From Streptomyces sp. SID12501 (GTDB lineage: Bacteria; Actinomycetota; Actinomycetes; Streptomycetales; Streptomycetaceae), in NCBI RefSeq assembly GCF_010550245.1, contig NZ_JAAGLU010000051.1:1-49451 (forward strand): DNA of 49,451 bases. The letters run 5' to 3'. Both the position numbers and the translations under genes were made by a program. Numbering within the stretch: position 1 is the first letter of the stretch; each line of letters starts with the position of its first letter. The notes beneath the pieces are model-generated. The model saw nothing but the letters and a program-made list of their open reading frames with translations, was not told the DNA's origin and did no database searches. This document shows, piece by piece, positions 33,213 through 41,237 of the stretch.

Positions 33213-33998
33213 TCAGAGAGTTGACGCCGCCGAGGCGATGGCCGAGGCGAAGGTCGAGACCTCGGAGTAGACGCCGGGGGCGTTGGCGCGGGCGCAGCCG
33301 TCGCCCCAGCTGACGATGCCGACCTGGACGAACGCACCGGCGTTGTCCTTGCGGAACATCGGGCCGCCGGAGTCGCCCTGGCAGGTGTCGACGCCGCCCG
33401 ACGCGAAGCCGGCGCAGATCTCGTCGCCGGCGACGAGCCCGCTGTAGCTGCCGCCGTACGCCTTACAGGTGGCGTCGCTGATGAACGGCACCGTGGCCTT
33501 GAGCATGTAGCGCTGCTGAGCGCCGCCCTCACGGGCCGCACCCCAGCCCGCGACGGTGAAGTCACCGGTGTTGTACTGCGTGGTGGTGGCGATCTTCAGC
33601 GTCGGCAGGTTGATCGGCGTGGCGAGCTTGATGAGAGCCCAGTCCTTGCCGGTGCCGGTGTAGCCGGGAGCCTGGAGCACCCGGGTGGACTTGACCTGGA
33701 CCCGGCCGGTGGTGGACTGGAGGTCCACGACACCGGCGGTGGCCGTGATGCTCGTGTTGGCGCCCGAGCCGCTCACACAGTGCGCGGCGGTGAGCACGAT
33801 CTGCTGCGTGTACAGCGCGCCGCCACAGCCCATGGAGAGCCGGACCATGAACGGGAACTCGCCCTGCGCCGCACGGGTTCCGCCGACGACGGGCGCCGGA
33901 GCGGCCTGCGCGGAGGTGAGGGGCTGCAGGCTGATGATCGCGAGCGCGGCGGCGCCGGCGGCCGCGGCTCTCTTGAACGCGGTGATGAGCTTCTTCAA
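33213..33998 (-). CDS. secreted trypsin-like serine protease (S1 family)
   Basis: 261 residues from TTG 33998; GGAAGG sits seven bases before it, and the TTG begins a good signal peptide (KKLITAFKRAAAAGAAALA). A short propeptide (APAP) precedes the mature N-terminus VVGGTRAAQGEFPF. The triad is present: His in TAAHC, Asp in KDWALIKL, Ser in GDSGGP. The residue six before the catalytic Ser is Asp (VDTCQGDSGGP), the trypsin-specificity position, so cleavage after Arg/Lys is expected. It strongly resembles the S. griseus trypsin type. The upstream region to 34221 is relatively A/T-rich, likely promoter, with no gene. Confidence 0.95.
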   Translation of the reverse strand: MKKLITAFKRAAAAGAAALAIISLQPLTSAQAAPAPVVGGTRAAQGEFPFMVRLSMGCGGALYTQQIVLTAAHCVSGSGANTSITATAGVVDLQSTTGRVQVKSTRVLQAPGYTGTGKDWALIKLATPINLPTLKIATTTQYNTGDFTVAGWGAAREGGAQQRYMLKATVPFISDATCKAYGGSYSGLVAGDEICAGFASGGVDTCQGDSGGPMFRKDNAGAFVQVGIVSWGDGCARANAPGVYSEVSTFASAIASAASTL

Positions 33999-34221
33999 CG
34001 TGATGCCTTCCGTGGGGGGTTGGACATACGCAGAAATGTCAGGCCCATGCCAAATCAACAGAAAGAACTCGTGCTTTTGCTGGCATGAGCTGGTCAAAAT
34101 CTGTTGAAGGATTATGAGAACGCTGTGAGTGCGTCCACAAGGGGCGAATTCAGGCCGCCCCTAACAAGCCGCAGGGTCGGATCGGGGTCGAAAGCCGGTG
34201 CCCGGTGCCCGGTGTCCGGTG

Positions 34222-34719
34222 TTATTCGGCGGCGTCGGGCAGCCGCAGCCACTCCGCCCAGGACAGTTCACGCCCGATGTACCGAGGCTTCACGAAGGGC
34301 CAGTCGTCGGCGATCCACTGCGGTACGAGAGCGTCCAGGGCCTGCTCCACCGCGCCCCCCACGGCGCTGTCCACGACCCACCAGGAGATCTCGGCGTCGG
34401 CGCCGGCCTTCTCGGGCGGATCGATGTAGACACACCCGAGTTCGACGGTCTCGTCGTCGTTGAGCAGCACGTAGTTGAAGGACTCGTGAGCGTCGGCCTC
34501 GGCGGCGTGCCGCTCCAGATCGGCGAGATTCGCCTCGTACGTGATGGTGTCGGCGGGCCACCCCCAGGCCTCCCCGAAGATGCTCCACAGCCGCTCGCGC
34601 GAGCCCATGACCGTCGGGTGGTCGAGGTCGGCGTCGGCCCCGCGAATCGGCCGCAGGTGAAACCCGCCGGGCACGTCGACGTGCAGCGGGTGGGCGAAAT
34701 CAGGGGGGAGCCAGGTCAT
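34222..34719 (-). CDS. GNAT-family acetyltransferase
   Basis: 165 residues from ATG 34719, no Shine-Dalgarno, but TAGCCT lies six bases upstream, so the mRNA may be leaderless. The GNAT fold is suggested by HLRPIRGADADLDHPTV near the N-terminus, VLLNDDETVELGCVYIDPPEK in the core, given here in part, and AEISWWVVDS before a helix that would bind the CoA pyrophosphate. It would transfer an acyl group from CoA to an unknown amine. It is divergent from the HATPase gene. Confidence 0.75.
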   Translation of the reverse strand: MTWLPPDFAHPLHVDVPGGFHLRPIRGADADLDHPTVMGSRERLWSIFGEAWGWPADTITYEANLADLERHAAEADAHESFNYVLLNDDETVELGCVYIDPPEKAGADAEISWWVVDSAVGGAVEQALDALVPQWIADDWPFVKPRYIGRELSWAEWLRLPDAAE

Positions 34720-34725
34720 GGACGG

Positions 34726-34731
34726 AGGCTA
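34726..34731 (-). promoter_or_regulatory. candidate -10 for leaderless GNAT gene
   Basis: TAGCCT on the minus strand, six bases before the ATG at 34719; no ribosome site is visible. Confidence 0.4.
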
Positions 34732-34772
34732 ACTCGCGGGCGGGGGCCCCGCATCGGGTTATTCACACCGGG

Positions 34773-35249
34773 TTGTTCTGGGGGAAGCGGGCCACCGGCG
34801 GCCGTACCGTTCCCCGGCGGCGTGCCACCAGCCGGGCGGTGAGACGCCGTTGCCGCGTACGCCTTGCCCGCGACTTCACCCGCGAGACCCTCACCGACTG
34901 GGGCACCCCCGAGCGCACTGACGACGTGCTGCTCTGCGTGAGCGAACTGACCATGAACGCCCTCCTGCACGGCGTACCGCCGGGCCGTGGCTTCCTCCTC
35001 CAACTGGCCCTGGCCACCGACCGGGTACTGCGCGTCGAGGTCCACGACAGTGGTCCGGGCGAGATCCGCACGCCGGACCCCGGTCCGGAGGCCGAGGAGG
35101 GGCGGGGGCTGCTCATCGTGGCGCGGCTGGCGGACAGGTGGGGGGTGGGGGAGCGGGGGCCCGGGAAGGTGGTGTGGTGCGAGTTCGGATTGTGGCGTGA
35201 CTCACCAGGTGCCGGTTCGTTAAGGGAAACGTACTTCCGGGAAACGTAG
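34773..35249 (+). CDS. RsbW-like ATP-binding (HATPase) protein
   Basis: Up to 158 residues from TTG 34773; GTG 34839 is a shorter in-frame alternative and neither has a clear ribosome site. The GHKL ATPase motifs are seen: N-box ELTMNALLHG, G1 motif HDSGPGEI and G2 motif GRGLLIVARLAD. Stand-alone domains of this kind are abundant in Streptomyces and resemble anti-sigma factor kinases, although most have no known partner. There is no sigma factor or antagonist gene beside it; the next gene, 30 bases downstream, encodes an AAA ATPase-nuclease. Confidence 0.8.
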   Translation: MFWGKRATGGRTVPRRRATSRAVRRRCRVRLARDFTRETLTDWGTPERTDDVLLCVSELTMNALLHGVPPGRGFLLQLALATDRVLRVEVHDSGPGEIRTPDPGPEAEEGRGLLIVARLADRWGVGERGPGKVVWCEFGLWRDSPGAGSLRETYFRET

Positions 35250-35279
35250 TTCCTTAAGTGACCTCGCTGGAGGCCCGCC

Positions 35280-36764
35280 ATGCCCCGCCCGACCCGTGAA
35301 CTGCCCAAACCCGCCGACATGTTCGACCGCGACTGGGAGTGGAGCGAACTGACGGCCTTCGCGTCCGACACCGGCCCGGAAGCCACCCTGGCCGTCGTCT
35401 CCGGGCGTCGCCGCCAGGGCAAGTCCTTTCTCCTCGACTCGCTCGCCCGTGCTGCCGGTGGCTTCTACTTCTGCGCGTACGAGGCGACGGAGGCCGAGTC
35501 GCTCCGTCGGTTCGGCGAGGAGCTGGGCCAGCACACCGGAACCGTCGCCCCCATGCGCTTCGACCGCTGGGAACAGGCGATCGACGCTCTCCTCGCCCTG
35601 GGCAGGGAACACCCCCTCCCCGTTGTCATCGACGAGTTCCCGTACCTGGCCCGGGCCACTCCCGCCCTCCCCTCCATCATTCAAGTCGCCTACGGACCAC
35701 GCCGACCGGAGCGACTGAACTCCCGTACCCGCCTGCTCCTCTGCGGCAGCTCGCTCTCGTTCATGGGCAAGCTGCTCAGCGGCACGTCACCCCTGCGCGG
35801 CCGAGCCGGGCTCGAACTGGTCGTCCATCCCCTCGACTTCAGGCAGGCAGCCGCCTTTTGGGGCATCGAAGACCACCGCCTCGCGCTCCTCGTGCACAGC
35901 GTTGTCGGCGGAACTCCCGCCTACCGAAGGGAGTTCGTACGCGACGACGTTCCCGTCGACCTGGCCGACTTCGACGCCTGGGTCTGCCGTACGGCGCTGT
36001 CCCCGCGCTCCCCGCTCTACCGCGAGGCCCGCTATCTCCTCGCCGACGAGTCGGATCTGCGGGACCGGGCCCTCTACCACTCCGTCCTCGCCGCACTCGC
36101 CTCAGGGAACGCGACGGCAGGCCGGATCGCCGGTTGCCTGGAGCGCCCCATCAGCGACATCACGCATCCCCTGACAGTTCTCCAGGGCTGCGGACTCGTA
36201 CGGAAGGAGGCGGACGCGTTCCGAGGCAACCGCAGCGTCTACCGGGTGGGCGAGCCGCTCATCACCTTCGATCACGCCGTCTCCCGGCCGAAGCTCGCCC
36301 TCCTGGACCGGGGGATGGCCGAGTACGTCTGGGAGACCGCCCGGCCGCGTTTTCTCTCCGCAGTCGTCGGCCCGCACTTCGAACAGATCTGCCGTGAGTG
36401 GGTGGCCCACTTCGCGGCGCCGGACACCTTCGGCGGCATGCCGATCGACGTCTCGTACGGGACGGTTCCTGACCGGACGGCCCGTACGAGCCATGAGATC
36501 GACGTGGTCGTACGCGGCGCGGTGGGGCAGGACAACGGCGTACTCCTCTCCCTGGGAGAGGCCAAGTGGGACCAGGTGATGGGGATGGGGCACCTTGAGC
36601 GCCTGCGGCAGGCCGAACGGCTGCTGGCGGAACGCGGAGTCGACACGACCGCCGTGCGGCTCGCCTGCTACAGCGGGGCCGGATTCACCGGCGATCTGCG
36701 GGCTGCCGAGGGGCGGGGAGAGGTGCTTCTGGTGGATCTGGCGCGGTTGTACAGCGGGGAATGA
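35280..36764 (+). CDS. AAA ATPase with C-terminal DUF234-type nuclease domain
   Basis: 494 residues from ATG 35280. The N-terminal P-loop is a variant Walker A (SGRRRQGKSF), followed by Walker B LPVVIDEFPYL and a sensor-like LLLCGSSLSFMGKL. A winged-helix region (about 285-340) precedes a C-terminal domain of the DUF234 type with a PD-(D/E)xK-like nuclease signature (SHEIDVVV, then LSLGEAKWD). This ATPase-nuclease class is common in archaea and scattered in bacteria; its biological role is unknown, and a defence or DNA-maintenance role is only a guess. It is within 31 bases of the HATPase gene and could be cotranscribed. Confidence 0.85.
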   Translation: MPRPTRELPKPADMFDRDWEWSELTAFASDTGPEATLAVVSGRRRQGKSFLLDSLARAAGGFYFCAYEATEAESLRRFGEELGQHTGTVAPMRFDRWEQAIDALLALGREHPLPVVIDEFPYLARATPALPSIIQVAYGPRRPERLNSRTRLLLCGSSLSFMGKLLSGTSPLRGRAGLELVVHPLDFRQAAAFWGIEDHRLALLVHSVVGGTPAYRREFVRDDVPVDLADFDAWVCRTALSPRSPLYREARYLLADESDLRDRALYHSVLAALASGNATAGRIAGCLERPISDITHPLTVLQGCGLVRKEADAFRGNRSVYRVGEPLITFDHAVSRPKLALLDRGMAEYVWETARPRFLSAVVGPHFEQICREWVAHFAAPDTFGGMPIDVSYGTVPDRTARTSHEIDVVVRGAVGQDNGVLLSLGEAKWDQVMGMGHLERLRQAERLLAERGVDTTAVRLACYSGAGFTGDLRAAEGRGEVLLVDLARLYSGE

Positions 36765-36887
36765 CCCCGCGAAAGGGCGACGCGGCCAGGGTTGCGACCT
36801 GCTGGTCCATCTCACAGAACACCCCGTCGGCCCCGGGCCGACGGTTAGGATCACGCGTGAGGTGCGGGGACTTCGGAGAGGGCGCCT

Positions 36888-37406
36888 GTGGGTGGGATGG
36901 TGGGTCTTGGACGCCGGGAGATCCTCGGGCTCGGAGCGGCGGTGACGCTGCTCGCGGCGTGTACGGCATGCACGGGAACCAAGAAGGGCGAAGAGGCGGA
37001 CGCGGACGGCGCCAAGGTCCGCACCGATCTGGAGCCCCTTGAGCGCAGGTTCGCCGGACTCGGCCCGCTGTCGGGTGCGCACTGGCTGGGCATCGGACTG
37101 GGCGCCGATACGCGGGGGTCGGTTCCGGGTCCCACCGATGTGCGTGTCGTCGGGACCGCCCAGCTGAAAGCGGGTGCGGTCGCCGCCATCACCGGGGTGT
37201 CGCTGCAGAGCTTTCAGCCGGAGACGCCGCCCCGACTCCCGGAGGAAATCGCCGAGTTCGTGCCCGAAGGCGCACGGTGGGTTCGGAGTGACGCCTTCGA
37301 CCGCGGCATGACGGCCGGGACCTACACCGGCGGGTTCTACCTCGACCCAGGCACGGACACGGTCTACTTCGACACCACCAATCCAAGTGTTCCCGCCGAC
37401 GGCTAA
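36888..37406 (+). CDS. hypothetical lipoprotein
   Basis: 172 residues from GTG 36888, preceded by GGAGAGG at a good distance. The signal has an arginine pair (GRREILGLG) and ends in the lipobox LLAAC (Cys25), so a Tat- or Sec-exported lipoprotein is expected. The mature part (LEPLERRFAGLGPL, TDVRVVGTAQLKAGAV, YTGGFYLDPGTDTVYF) shows no domain I recognise. It follows the AAA ATPase gene by about 120 bases. Function unknown. Confidence 0.75.
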   Translation: MGGMVGLGRREILGLGAAVTLLAACTACTGTKKGEEADADGAKVRTDLEPLERRFAGLGPLSGAHWLGIGLGADTRGSVPGPTDVRVVGTAQLKAGAVAAITGVSLQSFQPETPPRLPEEIAEFVPEGARWVRSDAFDRGMTAGTYTGGFYLDPGTDTVYFDTTNPSVPADG

Positions 37407-37442
37407 GGGCCTCCTCCGACCGCTGACACGGGACCCGGCCAT

Positions 37443-37463
37443 CTAGGACAGATTCCGTCCTAT
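37443..37463. promoter_or_regulatory. operator-like dyad upstream of the YdeI-like gene
   Basis: TAGGAC and GTCCTA form perfect six-base arms seven bases apart (37444-37449 and 37457-37462). It sits at the -35 position relative to TACTGT at 37472-37477. Confidence 0.5.
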
Positions 37464-37471
37464 TCCCTGCC

Positions 37472-37477
37472 TACTGT
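37472..37477 (+). promoter_or_regulatory. candidate -10 for leaderless YdeI-like gene
   Basis: TACTGT lies six bases before the ATG at 37484, with no Shine-Dalgarno. Confidence 0.4.
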
Positions 37478-37483
37478 GTCCCC

Positions 37484-38119
37484 ATGACCACCCCCGACAA
37501 AGCAGCCCACGAACTCGACGCGCCCGATGCGCCCGACGTACTCGGCGGCCTGCCGGTCGAGTCCTTCGCCGACGCGCCCGCCCTCGACGCCTGGCTGACC
37601 GCGCACCAGCCTCCGGACACCCTCGGCCTCTGGGTGAAGGTCGCGAAGAAGGGCTCGGGTCTGGCCTCCGTCACAGCCGGCGAGGTCAACGACATGGCCC
37701 TCTGTCACGGGTGGATCACCGGGCAGCGCAAGAGCCTCGACACCGCACACTTCCTGCAGAAGATCACCCCGCGTCGGCGGGGCAGCGTGTGGTCGATGGT
37801 CAATGTGCGGAGGGTGCCGGAGCTCGCGGCGGCCGGGCTGATGCGGCCCGGCGGCTTCGCGGAGGTCGACTCGGCCAAGGCGGACGGGCGTTGGGAGGCG
37901 GCGTACGAGTCGCAACGCAACGCCTCCGTCCCGGACGACCTCGTCGCCGCGCTGGAGCGTGACCCTCGCGCCAAGGCGGCCTTCGAGGCGCTCGGCAGGA
38001 CGGACCAGTACCAGGTCGTACTGCCGCTGCTCAAGGCCCGTACGCCGGACGTCCGGACCGCGCGCATCGCGGCGGCCGTCGCCGCACTGGCGGAAGTGGC
38101 GTCAAGTCCGCGAGCGTGA
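37484..38119 (+). CDS. YdeI/OmpD-associated family protein
   Basis: 211 residues from ATG 37484. The core pattern of the family is visible: PVESFADAPALDAWLTAH near the start, GLWVKVAKKGSG, EVNDMALCHGWITGQRKSLD and FLQKITPRRRGSVWSMVN, then a helical C-terminus. Family members are cytoplasmic, often found near stress regulators, and their biochemical role is unresolved. A dyad TAGGAC-N7-GTCCTA upstream could be a repressor site. A strong terminator separates it from yceI. Confidence 0.85.
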   Translation: MTTPDKAAHELDAPDAPDVLGGLPVESFADAPALDAWLTAHQPPDTLGLWVKVAKKGSGLASVTAGEVNDMALCHGWITGQRKSLDTAHFLQKITPRRRGSVWSMVNVRRVPELAAAGLMRPGGFAEVDSAKADGRWEAAYESQRNASVPDDLVAALERDPRAKAAFEALGRTDQYQVVLPLLKARTPDVRTARIAAAVAALAEVASSPRA

Positions 38120-38169
38120 AAGGGAGTTGGGGAGGAAGTCGGGGCGGGAGTCGTGGCGTCGACACACGT

Positions 38170-38203
38170 CCGCCCGCCTGGTCGGGGAACGACCGGCGGG
38201 CGG
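38170..38203. terminator. bidirectional terminator between YdeI-like and yceI genes
   Basis: CCGCCCGCC-GGTCG pairs with CGACC-GGCGGGCGG (one unpaired T) around a GGGGAA-like loop, between convergent genes. Confidence 0.85.
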
Positions 38204-38255
38204 TTCGTCTCCGCTCCGTGCCGGCGTCGCGGCATCCGGAGCGGCACGCTTCGTG

Positions 38256-38873
38256 TCACGCGTTCCTGATGGCCGAGATGTCGAAGTTCAGCTTGATCTT
38301 GTCCGACACGAGTACCCCGCCGGTCTCCAGCGCCGCGTTCCACTTCAGGCCCCAGTCCGAGCGCAGGATCTCCGCCTTGCCCTCGAAGCCCACGCGCTCG
38401 TTGCCGAACGGGTCCTTCGCCGCGCCGTTGAACTCCAGGTCGATGGAGATCGGCTTGGTGGTGCCGAGGATCTCCAGGTCGCCGGTGATGCGGTAGTCGG
38501 CGCCGCCCAGGGACTCCGCCTTGGTGGAGCGGAACGTCATCGTCGGGAACTCGTCGGTGCGGAAGAAGTCCGCGCTCTTCAGGTGACCGTCACGGTCGGC
38601 GGAGCCCGTCTCGATGCTGTTCATCGTGATGTCGAGGGAAGCCGTCGAGTTGGCGGGGTCGGTGCCGTCGAGGTGCAGGGTGCCCTCGAACTCCTGGAAG
38701 CTGCCCTTGACGTTCGTCACCATGGCGTGCCGGGCGACGAAACCGATGGTCGTGTGGGACGGGTCGATCGTGTAGTCGCCGGTCAGCGCGGCGAGTTCGG
38801 GGGCCACCGCGGTTGCCACGGACGAGGTGGCGGCGTCGCTGTCGGCGGTGGTCTTGCGGCCGAAGATGCTCAT
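38256..38873 (-). CDS. YceI-family lipid-binding protein
   Basis: 205 residues from ATG 38873 with AAGGAG seven bases upstream. The YceI lipocalin-like barrel begins at LTGDYTIDPSHTTIGFVARH; further marks are NVKGSFQEFEGTLH, HLKSADFFRTDEFPTMTFRS and GDLEILGTTKPI. YceI proteins bind isoprenoid or amide lipids. There is no signal peptide; a polar N-terminus of about 30 residues precedes the barrel, as in many Streptomyces cytosolic members. The promoter region is unusually A/T-rich for this genome. Confidence 0.93.
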   Translation of the reverse strand: MSIFGRKTTADSDAATSSVATAVAPELAALTGDYTIDPSHTTIGFVARHAMVTNVKGSFQEFEGTLHLDGTDPANSTASLDITMNSIETGSADRDGHLKSADFFRTDEFPTMTFRSTKAESLGGADYRITGDLEILGTTKPISIDLEFNGAAKDPFGNERVGFEGKAEILRSDWGLKWNAALETGGVLVSDKIKLNFDISAIRNA

Positions 38874-39215
38874 GACGGGACTCCTTGGGGACGGGTTATT
38901 GAATCTTTAATCAGTCCAACGAGATGAACCGTAGCCCTATTCCGTTCAATGTTCAACATTATCCGCAGGGTGTTCACGACGTTACTTCGAGTGGCGTAGT
39001 CCCGCTCGGTGAGCTCCGGAGGGCCGTTACGCTGCTCGCGCCCGACTCGGCGTTCGCTCGATGGCTTTGTGGAATCCCTACAACGCGCATGCCCTCTGAG
39101 CAGTCGGGTCGCCTGCATGCCGAGGTCGTTCTGTTCAGGGGTACCAGGAAAACGTGCCGGAGACTGTACGGAGTCGACGGCCCGGTTTTGCGGCTCGGCT
39201 TCGTATGGTCGCTAC
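38874..39215. promoter_or_regulatory. divergent yceI/accB promoter region
   Basis: This 342-base gap has no credible gene. Its left part (about 38895-38965) is A/T-rich, with the dyad-like ATTGAATCTTTAAT at 38899-38912 and direct repeats GTTCAATGTTCAAC at 38943-38956; such sites resemble MarR-type operators in front of yceI genes, which I note only as resemblance. The right end has TATGGT at 39204-39209, six bases before accB. The middle shows nothing I can name. Confidence 0.5.
39204..39209 (+). promoter_or_regulatory. candidate -10 for leaderless accB mRNA
   Basis: TATGGT ends six bases before the accB ATG; no Shine-Dalgarno is present in the preceding 20 bases. Confidence 0.45.
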
Positions 39216-40823
39216 ATGACCGTTTTGGATGAGGCGCAGGGTGAGTCCACGGGCGAGCCGACGGGGGAGCCGACGGACGCACGCGGGCGCGTGGCCGAGC
39301 TGCACCAGATCCGTGCGCAGGCTCTGGCCGGGCCCAGCGAGAAGGCCACCGAGGCACAGCACGCCAAGGGCAAGCTGACCGCCCGGGAGCGCATCGACCT
39401 GCTCCTCGATCCGGACTCCTTCAACGAGGTCGAGCAGCTGCGCCGGCACCGGGCGACCGGCTTCGGCCTGGAGGCCAAGAAGCCGTTCACCGACGGTGTC
39501 ATCACCGGCTGGGGCACGGTGGAGGGCCGTACGGTCTTCGTGTACGCCCATGACTTCCGTATCTTCGGCGGCGCGCTGGGCGAGGCCCACGCCACGAAGA
39601 TCCACAAAATCATGGACATGGCCATCGCGGCCGGGGCCCCGCTGGTGTCGCTCAACGACGGCGCCGGCGCCCGTATCCAGGAGGGCGTCTCGGCCCTGGC
39701 CGGGTACGGCGGCATCTTCCAGCGCAACACCAAGGCCTCCGGCGTCATCCCGCAGATCAGCGTGATGCTCGGCCCGTGCGCGGGTGGCGCGGCCTACTCG
39801 CCCGCTCTCACCGACTTCGTCTTCATGGTCCGCGAGACCTCGCAGATGTTCATCACCGGCCCGGACGTCGTCAAGGCGGTCACCGGCGAGGAGATCACCC
39901 AGAACGGCCTCGGCGGCGCCGACGTCCACGCCGAGACCAGCGGCGTGGCGCACTTCGCGTACGACGACGAGGAGACCTGCATCGCCGAGGTCCGCTACCT
40001 CCTCGCGATGCTCCCGCAGAACAACCGTGAGAACCCGCCGCGCGTCGATTCCGAGGACCCCGCCGACCGGCGCGGCGACATCCTGCTGGACCTCGTCCCG
40101 GCCGACGGCAACCGGCCGTACGACATGACCAAGGTCATCGAGGAGCTCGTCGACGACGGCGACTACCTCGAGATCCACGAGCGTTGGGCCCGCAACATCA
40201 TCTGCGCGCTCGGCCGGCTCGGCGGCCAGGTCGTCGGCATCGTCGCCAACCAGCCGCAGAGCCTCGCCGGGGTCCTGGACATCGAGGCATCGGAAAAAGC
40301 TGCACGTTTTGTCCAGATGTGTGACGCTTTTAACATCCCGATCGTCACGCTGCTGGATGTCCCCGGCTTCCTGCCGGGCGTCGACCAGGAGCACGGCGGA
40401 ATCATCCGGCACGGCGCGAAGCTGCTCTACGCCTACTGCAACGCGACCGTTCCGAGGATCTCGCTGATCCTGCGCAAGGCGTACGGAGGCGCGTACATCG
40501 TCATGGACAGCCAGTCCATCGGCGCCGACCTCACCTACGCCTGGCCGACGAACGAGATCGCCGTGATGGGCGCCGAAGGTGCCGCCAACGTCATCTTCCG
40601 CCGCCAGATCGCGGATGCAGAGGACTCCGAGGCGATGAGGGCTCGGATGGTCAAGGAGTACAAGTCCGAGCTGATGCACCCCTACTACGCCGCCGAGCGC
40701 GGTCTGGTCGACGACGTCATCGACCCGGCCGAGACCCGCTCGGTGCTCATCAGGTCGCTGGCGATGCTGCAGACCAAGCACGCCGACCTGCCCTCGCGAA
40801 AGCACGGCAACCCCCCTCAGTGA
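39216..40823 (+). CDS. accB: acyl-CoA carboxylase carboxyltransferase (beta) subunit
   Basis: 535 residues from ATG 39216; no ribosome site, with TATGGT six bases upstream, so probably leaderless. The carboxyltransferase moves CO2 from biotin to acyl-CoA. Crotonase-type N- and C-domains are visible: AHDFRIFGGALGEAHATKIHK in part, LNDGAGARIQEGVSALAGYG (acyl-CoA oxyanion region) and LDVPGFLPGVDQEHGGIIRHG in part. At the known specificity position the motif reads GGAYIVM with Ile428, as in S. coelicolor AccB (Ile) rather than PccB (Asp), so acetyl-CoA should be accepted as well as longer acyl-CoA. AccE follows after 71 bases; the biotinylated alpha subunit is encoded elsewhere. Confidence 0.95.
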   Translation: MTVLDEAQGESTGEPTGEPTDARGRVAELHQIRAQALAGPSEKATEAQHAKGKLTARERIDLLLDPDSFNEVEQLRRHRATGFGLEAKKPFTDGVITGWGTVEGRTVFVYAHDFRIFGGALGEAHATKIHKIMDMAIAAGAPLVSLNDGAGARIQEGVSALAGYGGIFQRNTKASGVIPQISVMLGPCAGGAAYSPALTDFVFMVRETSQMFITGPDVVKAVTGEEITQNGLGGADVHAETSGVAHFAYDDEETCIAEVRYLLAMLPQNNRENPPRVDSEDPADRRGDILLDLVPADGNRPYDMTKVIEELVDDGDYLEIHERWARNIICALGRLGGQVVGIVANQPQSLAGVLDIEASEKAARFVQMCDAFNIPIVTLLDVPGFLPGVDQEHGGIIRHGAKLLYAYCNATVPRISLILRKAYGGAYIVMDSQSIGADLTYAWPTNEIAVMGAEGAANVIFRRQIADAEDSEAMRARMVKEYKSELMHPYYAAERGLVDDVIDPAETRSVLIRSLAMLQTKHADLPSRKHGNPPQ

Positions 40824-40894
40824 TCCCCGCCCGGTAACCCGGCGGATCCTTCGCGGTACATCCGCGGAAACCTCTCTCACGGAGACTGTGACCT

Positions 40895-41086
40895 ATGAGT
40901 ACCTCTGACATTCGCGTCGAGAAGGGCCACGCCGAGCCCGAGGAGGTCGCCGCCATCACGGCGATCCTGCTGGCCCGTGCGGCAGCGGCACCGACGGCGG
41001 CCCCGGCCCACCGCGGACGCCCGAAGGCCGGCTGGCGCCGCCTGGAGCGCGAGGGCGGCTTCCGCGCCCCGCACAGCTGGCACTAG
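40895..41086 (+). CDS. accE: acyl-CoA carboxylase epsilon subunit
   Basis: 63 residues from ATG 40895 with ACGGAGA upstream. Small acidic-then-basic protein typical of AccE/PccE: the helix EPEEVAAITAILLARAAA, a Pro/Ala linker and the conserved end GWRRLEREGGFRAPHSWH. It stabilises and activates the carboxylase formed by AccB and the biotinylated alpha subunit. Its place right after accB and its C-terminal motif make the assignment firm. Confidence 0.95.
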   Translation: MSTSDIRVEKGHAEPEEVAAITAILLARAAAAPTAAPAHRGRPKAGWRRLEREGGFRAPHSWH

Positions 41087-41106
41087 CCCTACAGCACGAC
41101 AAGAAA

Positions 41107-41138
41107 GAAGGGCCCCTCTCAAGAGAGAGGGGCCCTTC
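41107..41138. terminator. terminator between accE and the first conservon
   Basis: GAAGGGCCCCTCTC pairs perfectly over 14 bases with GAGAGGGGCCCTTC around AAGA. Convergent genes on both sides make it bidirectional. Confidence 0.95.
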
Positions 41139-41237
41139 TGCGTGCCTGGGGGCGCGGGAAGCGCGAACGGCCACCGAATCTGCCCGCAGACGGCCTACGA
41201 CCGTCAGAGGCAGCCCAGTGGCCGCACAAGCACCTGC

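Noticed and set aside
38924..39232. 102-codon plus-strand frame before accB
   Set aside because: It has poor codon bias and no ribosome site, overlaps the accB start and promoter, and shows no recognisable motifs.
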